A stretch of DNA of 64,000 bases from Pseudomonas sp. A-RE-19 (GTDB lineage: Bacteria; Pseudomonadota; Gammaproteobacteria; Pseudomonadales; Pseudomonadaceae), in contig NZ_JAHBDQ010000022.1 of the NCBI RefSeq assembly GCF_019956555.1, positions 186,001 to 250,000 on the forward strand, written 5' to 3'. Of the stretch, positions 53,863 through 62,215 are shown piece after piece; position 1 is the stretch's first letter, and the number at the start of each line of letters is the position of its first letter. The notes under the pieces are model-generated. The model did not search any database. It had not been told where the DNA came from and saw nothing but the letters and a program-made list of their open reading frames with translations. A program made the translations under genes and the position numbers.

Positions 53863-54617
53863 GGGGCCTCCCCGCTCTGCCACAACGCTTCGAGGTGGTT
53901 CTTGTCGCGCAGGGTGTCCATCGGGTGCCAGAAGCCTTCGTGCTCGAAGGCCTTCAACTGTTCATCCTGGGCCAGACGGGCCAAGGGCTCGGCTTCCCAA
54001 GTGGTGTCATCACCGCCGATGTACGACAGCACTTTCGGTGAAAGCACAAAGAAGCCGCCATTGATCCAGCCACCGTCGCCACGGGGCTTCTCGGTGAAAC
54101 CGAGCACCTGATCGCCGTGACGCTCCAGGGCACCGTAACGGCCCGGCGGTTGTACAGCGGTGACGGTCGCCAGACGACCGTGGGCGCTGTGGTAATCCAC
54201 CAGTTGACGGATATTGATATCGGAGACGCCGTCGCCGTAGGTAAAGCAGAAGGCGTCTTCATCCTTGAGGTAACGGCCGGCGCGCAGCAAGCGGCCACCG
54301 GTCATGGTTTCCTCGCCGGTGTCGATGAGGGTGACACTCCACGGCTCGCTGTAGTTCTGGTGCACGTCCATGCGGTTGTTGCGCATGTCGAAAGTGACGT
54401 CGGAAGTGTGCAGGAAGTAGTTGGCGAAGAAGTCCTTGATCGCATAGCCCTTGTAGCCAAGGCAGATCACGAAGTCATGAATCCCGTGGGCGGAGTACTG
54501 TTTCATGATGTGCCAAAGAATTGGCTTGCCGCCGATCTCGATCATCGGCTTGGGCTTGAGGTGCGACTCTTCGCTGATCCGCGTGCCCAGGCCACCCGCC
54601 AGAATTACTGCCTTCAT
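53844..54617 (-). CDS. rfbF: Glucose-1-phosphate cytidylyltransferase RfbF
   Basis: 257 residues. MKAVILAGGLGTRISEESHL is the nucleotidyltransferase signature; MIEIGGKPILWHIMKQYSAH, FCFTYGDGVSDINIRQLVDY and INGGFFVLSPKVLSYI are typical of RfbF. It makes CDP-glucose from glucose-1-phosphate and CTP, the first step of the CDP-sugar branch. First gene of the long overlapping operon; a sigma-54-like site lies 138 bases upstream. The ATG at 54617 starts the conserved domain. Confidence 0.95.
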   Translation of the reverse strand: MKAVILAGGLGTRISEESHLKPKPMIEIGGKPILWHIMKQYSAHGIHDFVICLGYKGYAIKDFFANYFLHTSDVTFDMRNNRMDVHQNYSEPWSVTLIDTGEETMTGGRLLRAGRYLKDEDAFCFTYGDGVSDINIRQLVDYHSAHGRLATVTAVQPPGRYGALERHGDQVLGFTEKPRGDGGWINGGFFVLSPKVLSYIGGDDTTWEAEPLARLAQDEQLKAFEHEGFWHPMDTLRDKNHLEALWQSGEAPWKQWA

Positions 54618-54754
54618 CGCTGTCCTCTTGCTCTTCGCGCGTTCCGGCAACCCCCGCAAGGGTCGCGAACCGTCAGATGCACATCATTTACCCGCAGCCA
54701 TTGAGCCGTTCACACCCATTGGGGTGAAGGTTTTATGGCGATATACGGGGGACT

Positions 54755-54770
54755 TGCAGGAAGTGAGCCA
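54755..54770 (-). promoter_or_regulatory. Possible sigma-54 promoter before rfbF and the glycan operon
   Basis: The minus strand reads TGGCTCACTTCCTGCA. It has the essential GG and GC 10 bases apart and two mismatches to TGGCAC-N5-TTGCA. It lies in the 267-base gap after the large glycosyltransferase gene and inside the REP element's downstream side. It would tie sugar synthesis to the flagellar RpoN network. Confidence 0.5.
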
Positions 54771-54784
54771 ATTGCGCAGGACAA

Positions 54785-54860
54785 AAAAGATCGCAGCCTT
54801 GGGCAACTGCTACAGGTGTCAATACATCCCTGCAGGAGCTGCCAAAGGCTGCGATCTTTT
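54785..54860. repeat. Imperfect REP-like inverted pair between the 1190-residue transferase gene and rfbF
   Basis: Arms 54785-54814 and 54831-54860 (30 bases each, four mismatches) share AAAAGATCGCAGCCTT and AAGGCTGCGATCTTTT with the element at 22058-22144. It begins 24 bases after the stop of the transferase gene. The mismatches indicate an older or decaying copy. Strong complementary ends plus a T run on the minus side could let it act as a terminator. Confidence 0.8.
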
Positions 54861-54884
54861 GACGTTTAGCGGGCAATAACGGAA

Positions 54885-57800
54885 TCAGTCCGGCAACCAA
54901 CCCCACAACCAGTGATTGAGGTTGTCGCCCCGCAGCATGAAATCCCGATGCACCGCTTCACGCAATTCATCGCCCATGCGGTAACTCGCATCCGGGTCGG
55001 CCAGGTGCATGCGGATCGCCTGCAGCCATTCGTCCGCGCTGTTGCTGTAGACCTTGGTGCACGGCAAGTGGCCGCGATAGGCCTCGGTGTCGGTGCAGAT
55101 CACCGGGTACCCGCAGGCGCCATACTCCAGCAAGCGCAGGTTGCTTTTGCAGTCGTTGAAGATATGGAATTCCAGCGGTGCCAGCGCCAGATCGAGGTTC
55201 AGGCTGGCCAGTTTGAACGGGTAGCCCTGCAAGCCGATGGCGGAGTGAAACTCGTGGATGTAGGGGCGCAATTCGTCCGGGCACATGCCGAAGAACACCC
55301 ACTCCACTTCGTTCGCCAGTTCGCGAACCACGTCGGCAATAATCTCCAGGTCACCGGTATGGCTGGTACCGCCCCCCCAGCCGACCCGCGGCTTGCTGGA
55401 GGTACGGCGGCGACTGGTCAGTGTCGCCCATGGCTCCGGCGATAGCATGTTCGGCACCACTCGGATCTCGCTGTGCATGCTCGACAACGCATCGGCCAGT
55501 GGTTGAGTGGTGACTACTACACGGTCACACAAGGCAATGCCTTCGCGCAGCATCTGTTCGGTATTGACCGGTTTGTTCCGCGCATGGGTGTTTTTCTTCG
55601 GCGCGCTGACCACGTAATCGTCAAGCTCGAAAATCCGCAACGCACTGGAATATTTCTTCATCCGCAGAATGTCACTGACTGCACCTTCGCTGTAACGGCA
55701 TTGCAGGATGATGGTGTCCGGGGACAGGCGCTCGATCTCAACTGTCGACGGCGACTCATAAGCCCACCGAGCAATGACCCGGCCAGATGCTTCAAGCTCT
55801 GCCAAAGGTCCCGTGACGCGATAATGCCCGACTGCCGAACTGTTGACAGGCAAACCGAGAATCAGCGGCAAGGCTCGGGTACAGAACGGGTTCCAGTTAT
55901 TGCGTAGCGACGGCTCCAGGCTGAAGCTGGAAAACCCAAGGCTCAGCGCCGGGCTGTAGGCCGGATCCTTGGCGATCTTCGGCAGCCATTTGCGATAGAA
56001 GATTTCCTGTTCATACTCGTGCAACGCCAATATCGAAGGCGGCGTCGGTGATACATCTTGCGGCACCCACACCACGCTGGCGTAAGGCGTCCAGACCACC
56101 AGATAACCATCCTTGCTCGCCCGCAAACACAAGTCGACGTCGCTGAGGCCCTGGGTGAAGGTCGCCTCATCGAACTGCTCGAGTTCATCGAACACTTGCT
56201 TGCGTACCATCAGGCAGTGATTGCTCACCGCGCTCCAGTTCTGGGTCACGTGCAAACGCTGCATGTAACCGCGAGAACCGGCCGCCTCGCCATGAAACGG
56301 CGAACCGACCGGCCCGGCCAGGCCAAGAATCAACCCGGCACTGACGATCGATCCCTCGGGGCCAAGGATGCGGGCACCGACCACACCCACTTCCGGGCGC
56401 TGGGCGTGATTGAGCAATTCATCCAACCAGTCACTGTCGCAGATCACTGTTTGCGCGCTGAGCAGCAGCAAGTACTCGCCATGCGCCAGGCTCGCGGCGA
56501 AGTTGCGGATCGCCGCGTCGTTGGCGTCACCGGCGTAACGCAGTACTCGCAGCATCGCGGCGCCCAGTTGCGCCATCGCCTCCAGCCAGTCGAGCATCGC
56601 CGGGTCGTCTGTGCCGCTGTCAACGATCAGGATTTCGTATTGGCTATAAGCTGTGCGCTCGATCAAGCCTTCGATGCAACGCTGCAAGGCGTACAGCGAA
56701 TCGCCGGTCTGGATGATGATCGATACCAGCGGACGCGCCCCATGGAGGTAGTCGATCCGATTGATCAACGGCAACTCTTCTTGCCGGATCGTGTGCGCCA
56801 CACCAATACGATCCAGGTGCGCGCCGACCATCCCGGCATTGTTCTCGATCACTTCGGGCAACGACAACCAGGCGGCGAAAGACTGACTCGACTCAACCTG
56901 GATTTCGGCGATGTGCTCAATGGTTTGCGGCCCGGCCTCTTCCACCAGACGCCATAACAAATCGTGTGGCGCCAGCTCACCGTGAGCCGAATCGAAACCG
57001 CCCAGCGTCATGAAGCGCTGCCGCTCGAAGGCCAGGGTTCGGCCGACATAGGGATAGGCGCGCATCAGATCAAGGTTGAAATCGGGTTTGAACACCGGGT
57101 CGACCGACTCGCCATCGACCAGCGCGCCCTCGTCGCTATAAGCACAGAGAATGCCCGCCGAACCCGCAATGCGTTCGGCCAGAATCAGCAGAGCCGACTC
57201 GCGCAAGGTGTCGCCAGCACGCAGCAGATAAAACCAGTGGGCACCTTCCAGTTGCGGTACCAGGGCATTGAGCTGTTGCGCCCAATCCGCCTGGAACGGC
57301 AACTGCACCACACGATCGTCGGTCGCACACACGGCATCGGACAGCACCAGTACGGCCTGAGGCGCGTACAGTTGCTGGCCAATGCTCTGCAGCGAAGTCT
57401 TGAGCGCCACACCGTCAGCAGTGCTGTCGATCACGATCGGCACGATCTGCGGACGGAACGCCCAGCTGTCGAGGCGTTGCGGCATGAGCCGCTGCTCGAC
57501 ATCGGAGAACCTGCGGATCGCCAGCCATTCTCGGTAGAAATCGGCGTAGCTTTCGCTCTCCCCGCCCACCCGGCCAGTCACCACCGTGTTGCGGTTGCCC
57601 AGAATGCGCACCACGCAAAGCTCTTCCCAGGCGTGGGGCTGGTCAGTGATTTTGGCCAGTTCGATGTAGCGCACCCAACCCGATGCCGGCGCCGACTCAC
57701 CGCTGCGCGCCGCGAGCATCTGTGAAAGCCAGCTCCACTCCACGGCTGCGGCCTTGACCATTTCCGGGGTTTTGCTCAGACGCTCCGGGTACAAACGTTC

Positions 57801-58457
57801 GGTGCTCAGCACAGTGCTTAGCGACACCAGATTGCCGCGGCGCATCAAGCACACGAACAAGGCGAAATCGAGCATGGCAACGAAACCGGCGCCTTCCTGA
57901 ATCAGTGCCGGCAACAGCTCCAGTACATCGGCGCGACGCATCAGGGTCGAACTGAAGTTGCCGAGGAAATTCTTCGGCGTGCCTTCGAAGATCGCCAGCA
58001 TGTCATCGCCCTTGAGCAAGGCGTCGTTCGGTGAGAACCGGCAGTTGTCGACCCGCGGCGGCAGAATGAAATTACCGGCATCGCTGAGCATCCGCAGGGC
58101 AAACACCACATTCACGTCCGCGTGGTCAATCAACACCTGCGCCTGCAAGGCAACGCTGGGTGAAAACAGGCGGTCGTCATCGCACAGCACTTTGATGAAC
58201 TCGCCCCGGGCTTCTTCGACGCAACGCAATACGTTCTTCTGCAAGCCCAGACGCTGCGGGTTACGCAAGTAGCGAACCGGGTGAGCCGGCTCGATGAAGG
58301 CATCGACAATGTCGCGGATCTCGTCACTGAACGAATCGTCACAGATGACGATTTCGATGTGCTCGTAGGTCTGGGCGAGCGCACTTTCCAATGCCTGACT
58401 GAAGAAGCGCGAGTTGAAGGCAGGGATGACAATGCTGACGAGGGGGCGTTGATTCAC
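54885..58457 (-). CDS. Very large multi-domain flagellin-type glycosyltransferase (Fgt1-like)
   Basis: 1190 residues, no membrane segment. N-terminal GT2 domain (about 1-230): PLVSIVIPAFNSRFFSQALE and FIKVLCDDDRLFSPSVALQ. A middle region (about 380-520) has a second, degenerate GT2-like part with YSDEGALVDGESVDPVFKPD. A GT2 module at about 576-800 has RPLVSIIIQTGDSLYALQRC and LSDVDLCLRASKDGYLVVWT. The C-terminal part (about 885-1185) is GT4-like with RVGWGGGTSHTGDLEIIADV and LRLLEYGACGYPVICTDTEA. P. syringae fgt1 lies at the same place after flgL and glycosylates flagellin; the homology is inferred from position and architecture. Confidence 0.85.
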   Translation of the reverse strand: MNQRPLVSIVIPAFNSRFFSQALESALAQTYEHIEIVICDDSFSDEIRDIVDAFIEPAHPVRYLRNPQRLGLQKNVLRCVEEARGEFIKVLCDDDRLFSPSVALQAQVLIDHADVNVVFALRMLSDAGNFILPPRVDNCRFSPNDALLKGDDMLAIFEGTPKNFLGNFSSTLMRRADVLELLPALIQEGAGFVAMLDFALFVCLMRRGNLVSLSTVLSTERLYPERLSKTPEMVKAAAVEWSWLSQMLAARSGESAPASGWVRYIELAKITDQPHAWEELCVVRILGNRNTVVTGRVGGESESYADFYREWLAIRRFSDVEQRLMPQRLDSWAFRPQIVPIVIDSTADGVALKTSLQSIGQQLYAPQAVLVLSDAVCATDDRVVQLPFQADWAQQLNALVPQLEGAHWFYLLRAGDTLRESALLILAERIAGSAGILCAYSDEGALVDGESVDPVFKPDFNLDLMRAYPYVGRTLAFERQRFMTLGGFDSAHGELAPHDLLWRLVEEAGPQTIEHIAEIQVESSQSFAAWLSLPEVIENNAGMVGAHLDRIGVAHTIRQEELPLINRIDYLHGARPLVSIIIQTGDSLYALQRCIEGLIERTAYSQYEILIVDSGTDDPAMLDWLEAMAQLGAAMLRVLRYAGDANDAAIRNFAASLAHGEYLLLLSAQTVICDSDWLDELLNHAQRPEVGVVGARILGPEGSIVSAGLILGLAGPVGSPFHGEAAGSRGYMQRLHVTQNWSAVSNHCLMVRKQVFDELEQFDEATFTQGLSDVDLCLRASKDGYLVVWTPYASVVWVPQDVSPTPPSILALHEYEQEIFYRKWLPKIAKDPAYSPALSLGFSSFSLEPSLRNNWNPFCTRALPLILGLPVNSSAVGHYRVTGPLAELEASGRVIARWAYESPSTVEIERLSPDTIILQCRYSEGAVSDILRMKKYSSALRIFELDDYVVSAPKKNTHARNKPVNTEQMLREGIALCDRVVVTTQPLADALSSMHSEIRVVPNMLSPEPWATLTSRRRTSSKPRVGWGGGTSHTGDLEIIADVVRELANEVEWVFFGMCPDELRPYIHEFHSAIGLQGYPFKLASLNLDLALAPLEFHIFNDCKSNLRLLEYGACGYPVICTDTEAYRGHLPCTKVYSNSADEWLQAIRMHLADPDASYRMGDELREAVHRDFMLRGDNLNHWLWGWLPD

Positions 58458-58478
58458 GGCAGGAAACTCTCGAGCGGC

Positions 58479-58506
58479 GGGCCTCTACCCTTTCAGGCAG
58501 AGGCCC
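58479..58506 (-). other. Hairpin between flgL and the large glycosyltransferase gene
   Basis: GGGCCTCT (58479-58486) and AGAGGCCC (58499-58506) are perfect 8-base complements around a 12-base loop. There is no T run after it on the minus strand. It could slow transcription leaving flgL or protect the flgL message; the gap is too short for much else. Confidence 0.45.
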
Positions 58507-58552
58507 CGGAACCGCTTGCAAAAAGACGGTTGGCAGCTCGGCAGATGCAGGC

Positions 58553-60118
58553 TCAGACCTTGTTGAACAGGCCCAGCTGAGCAATCTTGCTGAAGGCCAG
58601 TTGCGAGGCCTGCAACATGGTTTGTTGCAAGGTCAGGCGGGTCATCACTTCAGCCGGATCGGAATCACGGATCGACGATTGGGTCTGGGCATTGGCCAGT
58701 TTCAAGCTCTGGTTGGTATCGCTCTGGGTATCCAGAGCAGCACCGCGACCACCGACAGAGCTCAAGGCGCTGGACAGCTGATCGGTGCCGCTGGCCAGGT
58801 TGGCAATACCGGAAGCCAATGATGCTTGCAGTTTCTGAGTAGCGATCGCGTTGCCATTGGTGGGCGTATTCAGAGCGGTTTTCAACTGGCTCACGGTGTC
58901 CAGGATGTTCTGGGTTTCGTGAGTGTTGACCGCGATGCTGAACTGATCGTTGGCAGCCGGCGTACCGCTCAGAGTGAAGCTCACACCCGATGCGGTGGCG
59001 ACGCTGCCGGCCATGGTTCCGGTAGACACTGGCTTACTGTTGGCCGTCAAAGGCGCTGCGTACAGGTCGAAAGCGGTGGCGCTGGTGAACTTGAGGATCG
59101 CCGAACCGGTAGGGAAGCTGGCGTGGTAGTTCACCGGGTTGGTGATGCTGCTGGTGGTGACCTGCGCCGTCGAAGGGTTGCCCGGGCTAGCGGTTGCGGT
59201 GAAGGTGTCCGGTTTGGCCGCCAGGGTAAAGGTGTGTCCAGGCAACACGGTAGCCGCCGTATCACCGGCGCTCAGATTGATATTCAGGGTCAGTTCGACG
59301 CCACGGAAAGTGACGGCCTGGCCGGCCTTGTTGGCAGGATCGAAAGTACCGCCCTGGCTGGCTTCGGCGGTCACGTCGTTACCGGCCGAGTCAGTGATCT
59401 TCAACTGCGTACCGCTGACGAAGTCCACGGTATACGGCTCGCCACTGCGAAACTTGCTGTTGTAGGTAACGCCCGACGACACCTGGCCATTGGACAGGGT
59501 CACGCGACCGTCATCCACCGCCGGCGCAGTCATGGTGACCTGGCTGCGGCTGGTGTTGATCGCCTGCTGGAACGCATCCCAACCGGTGCTGTTGGTGGCC
59601 ATCGACATGGTGTCGCCGATCGGCAGGTCAAGCGTCACCTGATCACCGTTGTAACTGTAGGTGCCGTCGTTGTTACGCGTGAACGGCACGGTATCGCCCT
59701 TGGAGCCGGCGAAGATGTATTTGCCGTTCTCGTCCTTGCTGTTCATCAGGCTCAGCAATTGCTCTTCGATCTGCCCCAGCTCCGAGGCATTGGCCTGACG
59801 GTCGGCATCCGTGTAACCGGCGTTACCGGCGCTGACGGCCAATTCCTTGGCCCGCTGCAATACGTTGCCGATGCTGGTCATCACCGCTTCGGTGGTGCCC
59901 AGGGTCGCCTTGATGGTGGTGGCGTTGGCCTCGTATTGATCAAGCATCGAAGCCTGTTGACCCAATTGCAGCAGACGCGAAGCGCCAACCGGATCATCGG
60001 CTGCGGTGTTGACGCGAACGAGGCTGCTGGCCTCTTCGCTGCTCTTGACCACGTTGGCGAAATTCTTCTGATAGTTGGCGGCAGAGGACTCGTAAAACTG
60101 GGCGGTAGAAATGCGCAT
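58553..60118 (-). CDS. flgL: Flagellar hook-filament junction protein FlgL (HAP3)
   Basis: 521 residues. The N-terminal MRISTAQFYESSAANYQKNF and ADDPVGASRLLQLGQQASML, and the C-terminal SDPAEVMTRLTLQQTMLQAS with LAFSKIAQLGLFNKV, are flagellin-like ends. The middle (about 190-400) is variable and rich in Thr, Ser and Gly. It joins hook and filament above FlgK. It lies 13 bases after flgK. Confidence 0.96.
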   Translation of the reverse strand: MRISTAQFYESSAANYQKNFANVVKSSEEASSLVRVNTAADDPVGASRLLQLGQQASMLDQYEANATTIKATLGTTEAVMTSIGNVLQRAKELAVSAGNAGYTDADRQANASELGQIEEQLLSLMNSKDENGKYIFAGSKGDTVPFTRNNDGTYSYNGDQVTLDLPIGDTMSMATNSTGWDAFQQAINTSRSQVTMTAPAVDDGRVTLSNGQVSSGVTYNSKFRSGEPYTVDFVSGTQLKITDSAGNDVTAEASQGGTFDPANKAGQAVTFRGVELTLNINLSAGDTAATVLPGHTFTLAAKPDTFTATASPGNPSTAQVTTSSITNPVNYHASFPTGSAILKFTSATAFDLYAAPLTANSKPVSTGTMAGSVATASGVSFTLSGTPAANDQFSIAVNTHETQNILDTVSQLKTALNTPTNGNAIATQKLQASLASGIANLASGTDQLSSALSSVGGRGAALDTQSDTNQSLKLANAQTQSSIRDSDPAEVMTRLTLQQTMLQASQLAFSKIAQLGLFNKV

Positions 60119-60131
60119 GGGCTACGACTCC

Positions 60132-62192
60132 TTAAAGACTGTTGATCAGTGTGCTGAAGATTTCCTGCGCAGCCTTGATGATCTGCGAAGACGCGGTGTA
60201 GTACTGCTGATACTTGACCAGGTTGCCGGTTTCCTCATCGAGGTCGACACCGGACAGTGAATCGCGAGCGCCCTTGGCGTTGGCCAGGATAGCGTCGGTC
60301 GCGGCACTGTCGAGCTTGCCTTGCGCGGCTTTGGCGCCGACACCCTCGACCAGTTTGCCGTAAGCATCGGTCAGGGAAATGCCTTTACTGGCCGAACCGG
60401 TGTCTACAGTCTGCTTGGTCTGCAAGCCGGCCAGTGCGGTACCGTTGCGGTTGTCCAGCGTACCCGGCTGACTGAGCGTGACATTGATCGCGGTACCGTT
60501 ACCTGGTGAACCGGCCACGGTCATGTCGAAGGTCGCGGTACGCTGCACGGCTGGCGGCCCCGGATCCATGATCGCGGCACCGCTGGCGTCGACCAGTGGA
60601 ATGCTCAGGCTGAGCGTATTGTTCTGGCCCGGCACAATGGTGCCGCTGCTAAGTGCATTACCTTTGGCATCGAGCAACTGGTAAGTCTGGGTGGTGCCAC
60701 CGGTGGCACCGAAAACCACTTTGACCGGCGTCGAATTCTTCAGCCCATTTTGAATGGCCAGAGTAGTGGCCGAGTCATAGATATCGAACTTCGTGGTCAG
60801 GGTCGGTTGACCGCTGGCCGGAATCGTCAATGTGCCGCTGCCGCCCGGCGCGATGGCCGCGCCCAACGGTGCCGCGATGGCCAGACGTTTGGAGTCGGTC
60901 ATCTCGGTCTTGATGTTGGTCGCCGCGTTGCGGGTCGGGGTGATCTTGAACGTGTCGCCGGCGGCTGCGGTGCCACCGGAGAGCGTCATGGAGAAACCAT
61001 CGATCACCGGTGGCGGCGTGGTCAGCGTGCTGAACGCGCCCATGGCGGTGCCTTCAGGCAGACGCTGCACGGTGTAGTTCGTGGCGCTGGTGAAGGTGAC
61101 CTTGTAATCATTGATGGTCAGCTTGCCGCTGTCCTCGATGCTCACGTCGAAGTTGCCTGAGCCGGCGCTGTTGCCGACCGTGGCAACGCTGCGCTGAGCC
61201 ATTTGCGCGGCACTGTTGATGCTGTTGAACAGGTTCGAACCGAAGTCACCGTTCTTGTCGATGCCCTGGGCCTGAATGGTGTTCATCTGATCGGCGACGA
61301 CCAGCGCCACGCGCCCCAGCTCATTCATGGCCGGGTCCAGCACGGTGCTGCGATAACGCAACAAACCGCCCATCTCGCCACCGGTCATCACCGAAGTGAT
61401 GTCGATGGTGCTCGAACCGCGATTGAGCTGAATGGCCGAACGCGACGGGTCGTCTTTGCCCGGCACCACTTCCAGCTTGCTGGCGGTGCTGCCCATGACC
61501 AGCGGCTGACCGCTGCCCAGGTAAATGTCGAGGTTACCGTCACGCTCGATCACTTGCGCACCGGTAAAGGTGGACAACTGGCGCACCGTCTCGTTGCGCG
61601 CGTCGAGCAAGTCGTTGGGCTGGCCGCCGGCGTTGGAAACTTCGGAGATCTTCTGGTTCAACTGGGCCACGGTGGCGGCCAGTTTGTTGACCTGATCGGC
61701 CATGTCCGCCAGGTTGCCGTTGATGTTCGCGTTCTGCGTCGTCAACTGGCTGGAGATCGAATTGAACCGGTTGCTCAGGGCTTGCGCATCGCTGAGCAGC
61801 AGTTGACGGGAAGCATCGTCGCCCGGTTTGGCGTTGACGTTCTGTACCGAGGCGAAGAACTTGGTCAGGGCGCCATTGAGGCCGGTGCCGCTGTCCGACA
61901 GCAACGCATCGAGCGGGCTGATCTGCCCGGCGTAGGCCGCCGAGTCGCTGTTGAGCGACGTGGTGGTTTGCAGTTGCGCATCGAGGTAGCTGTTATACAC
62001 CCGGCGCACATCGGCGAGGGTCGTACCGGTGCCGATGTAGACATTGCCGAACTGATTCGAGGCCTTGCTGCCCTGCACGGTTTGCTGGCGTGAGTAACCG
62101 GCGGTGTCGGCGTTGGCAATGTTATTGCCGGTAGTCATCAGCGCGGTTTGGCTAGCGGATAAACCCGACATCCCGATATTGAGCAAACTCAT
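60132..62192 (-). CDS. flgK: Flagellar hook-associated protein FlgK (HAP1)
   Basis: 686 residues. MSLLNIGMSGLSASQTALMT and NNIANADTAGYSRQQTVQGS form the rod/hook-type N-terminus, and the C-terminus DEETGNLVKYQQYYTASSQI with IKAAQEIFSTLINSL matches it. The central domains hold many Thr/Gly-rich segments. It is the first hook-filament junction protein. It lies 23 bases after flgJ. Confidence 0.97.
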   Translation of the reverse strand: MSLLNIGMSGLSASQTALMTTGNNIANADTAGYSRQQTVQGSKASNQFGNVYIGTGTTLADVRRVYNSYLDAQLQTTTSLNSDSAAYAGQISPLDALLSDSGTGLNGALTKFFASVQNVNAKPGDDASRQLLLSDAQALSNRFNSISSQLTTQNANINGNLADMADQVNKLAATVAQLNQKISEVSNAGGQPNDLLDARNETVRQLSTFTGAQVIERDGNLDIYLGSGQPLVMGSTASKLEVVPGKDDPSRSAIQLNRGSSTIDITSVMTGGEMGGLLRYRSTVLDPAMNELGRVALVVADQMNTIQAQGIDKNGDFGSNLFNSINSAAQMAQRSVATVGNSAGSGNFDVSIEDSGKLTINDYKVTFTSATNYTVQRLPEGTAMGAFSTLTTPPPVIDGFSMTLSGGTAAAGDTFKITPTRNAATNIKTEMTDSKRLAIAAPLGAAIAPGGSGTLTIPASGQPTLTTKFDIYDSATTLAIQNGLKNSTPVKVVFGATGGTTQTYQLLDAKGNALSSGTIVPGQNNTLSLSIPLVDASGAAIMDPGPPAVQRTATFDMTVAGSPGNGTAINVTLSQPGTLDNRNGTALAGLQTKQTVDTGSASKGISLTDAYGKLVEGVGAKAAQGKLDSAATDAILANAKGARDSLSGVDLDEETGNLVKYQQYYTASSQIIKAAQEIFSTLINSL

Positions 62193-62215
62193 GGTTCAAA
62201 CCTTATGCCTTATGC

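Noticed and set aside
39258..54617. Recent horizontal transfer of the glycan island
   Set aside because: By eye the base composition and codon use look like the flanking flagellar genes, and no integrase, tRNA or direct repeats border it. A full composition calculation was not possible here.
54885..58457. Idea that the 1190-residue gene is two or three genes fused by sequencing error
   Set aside because: The frame is uninterrupted, domain order is logical and the length fits the large Fgt-type transferases next to flgL in P. syringae.
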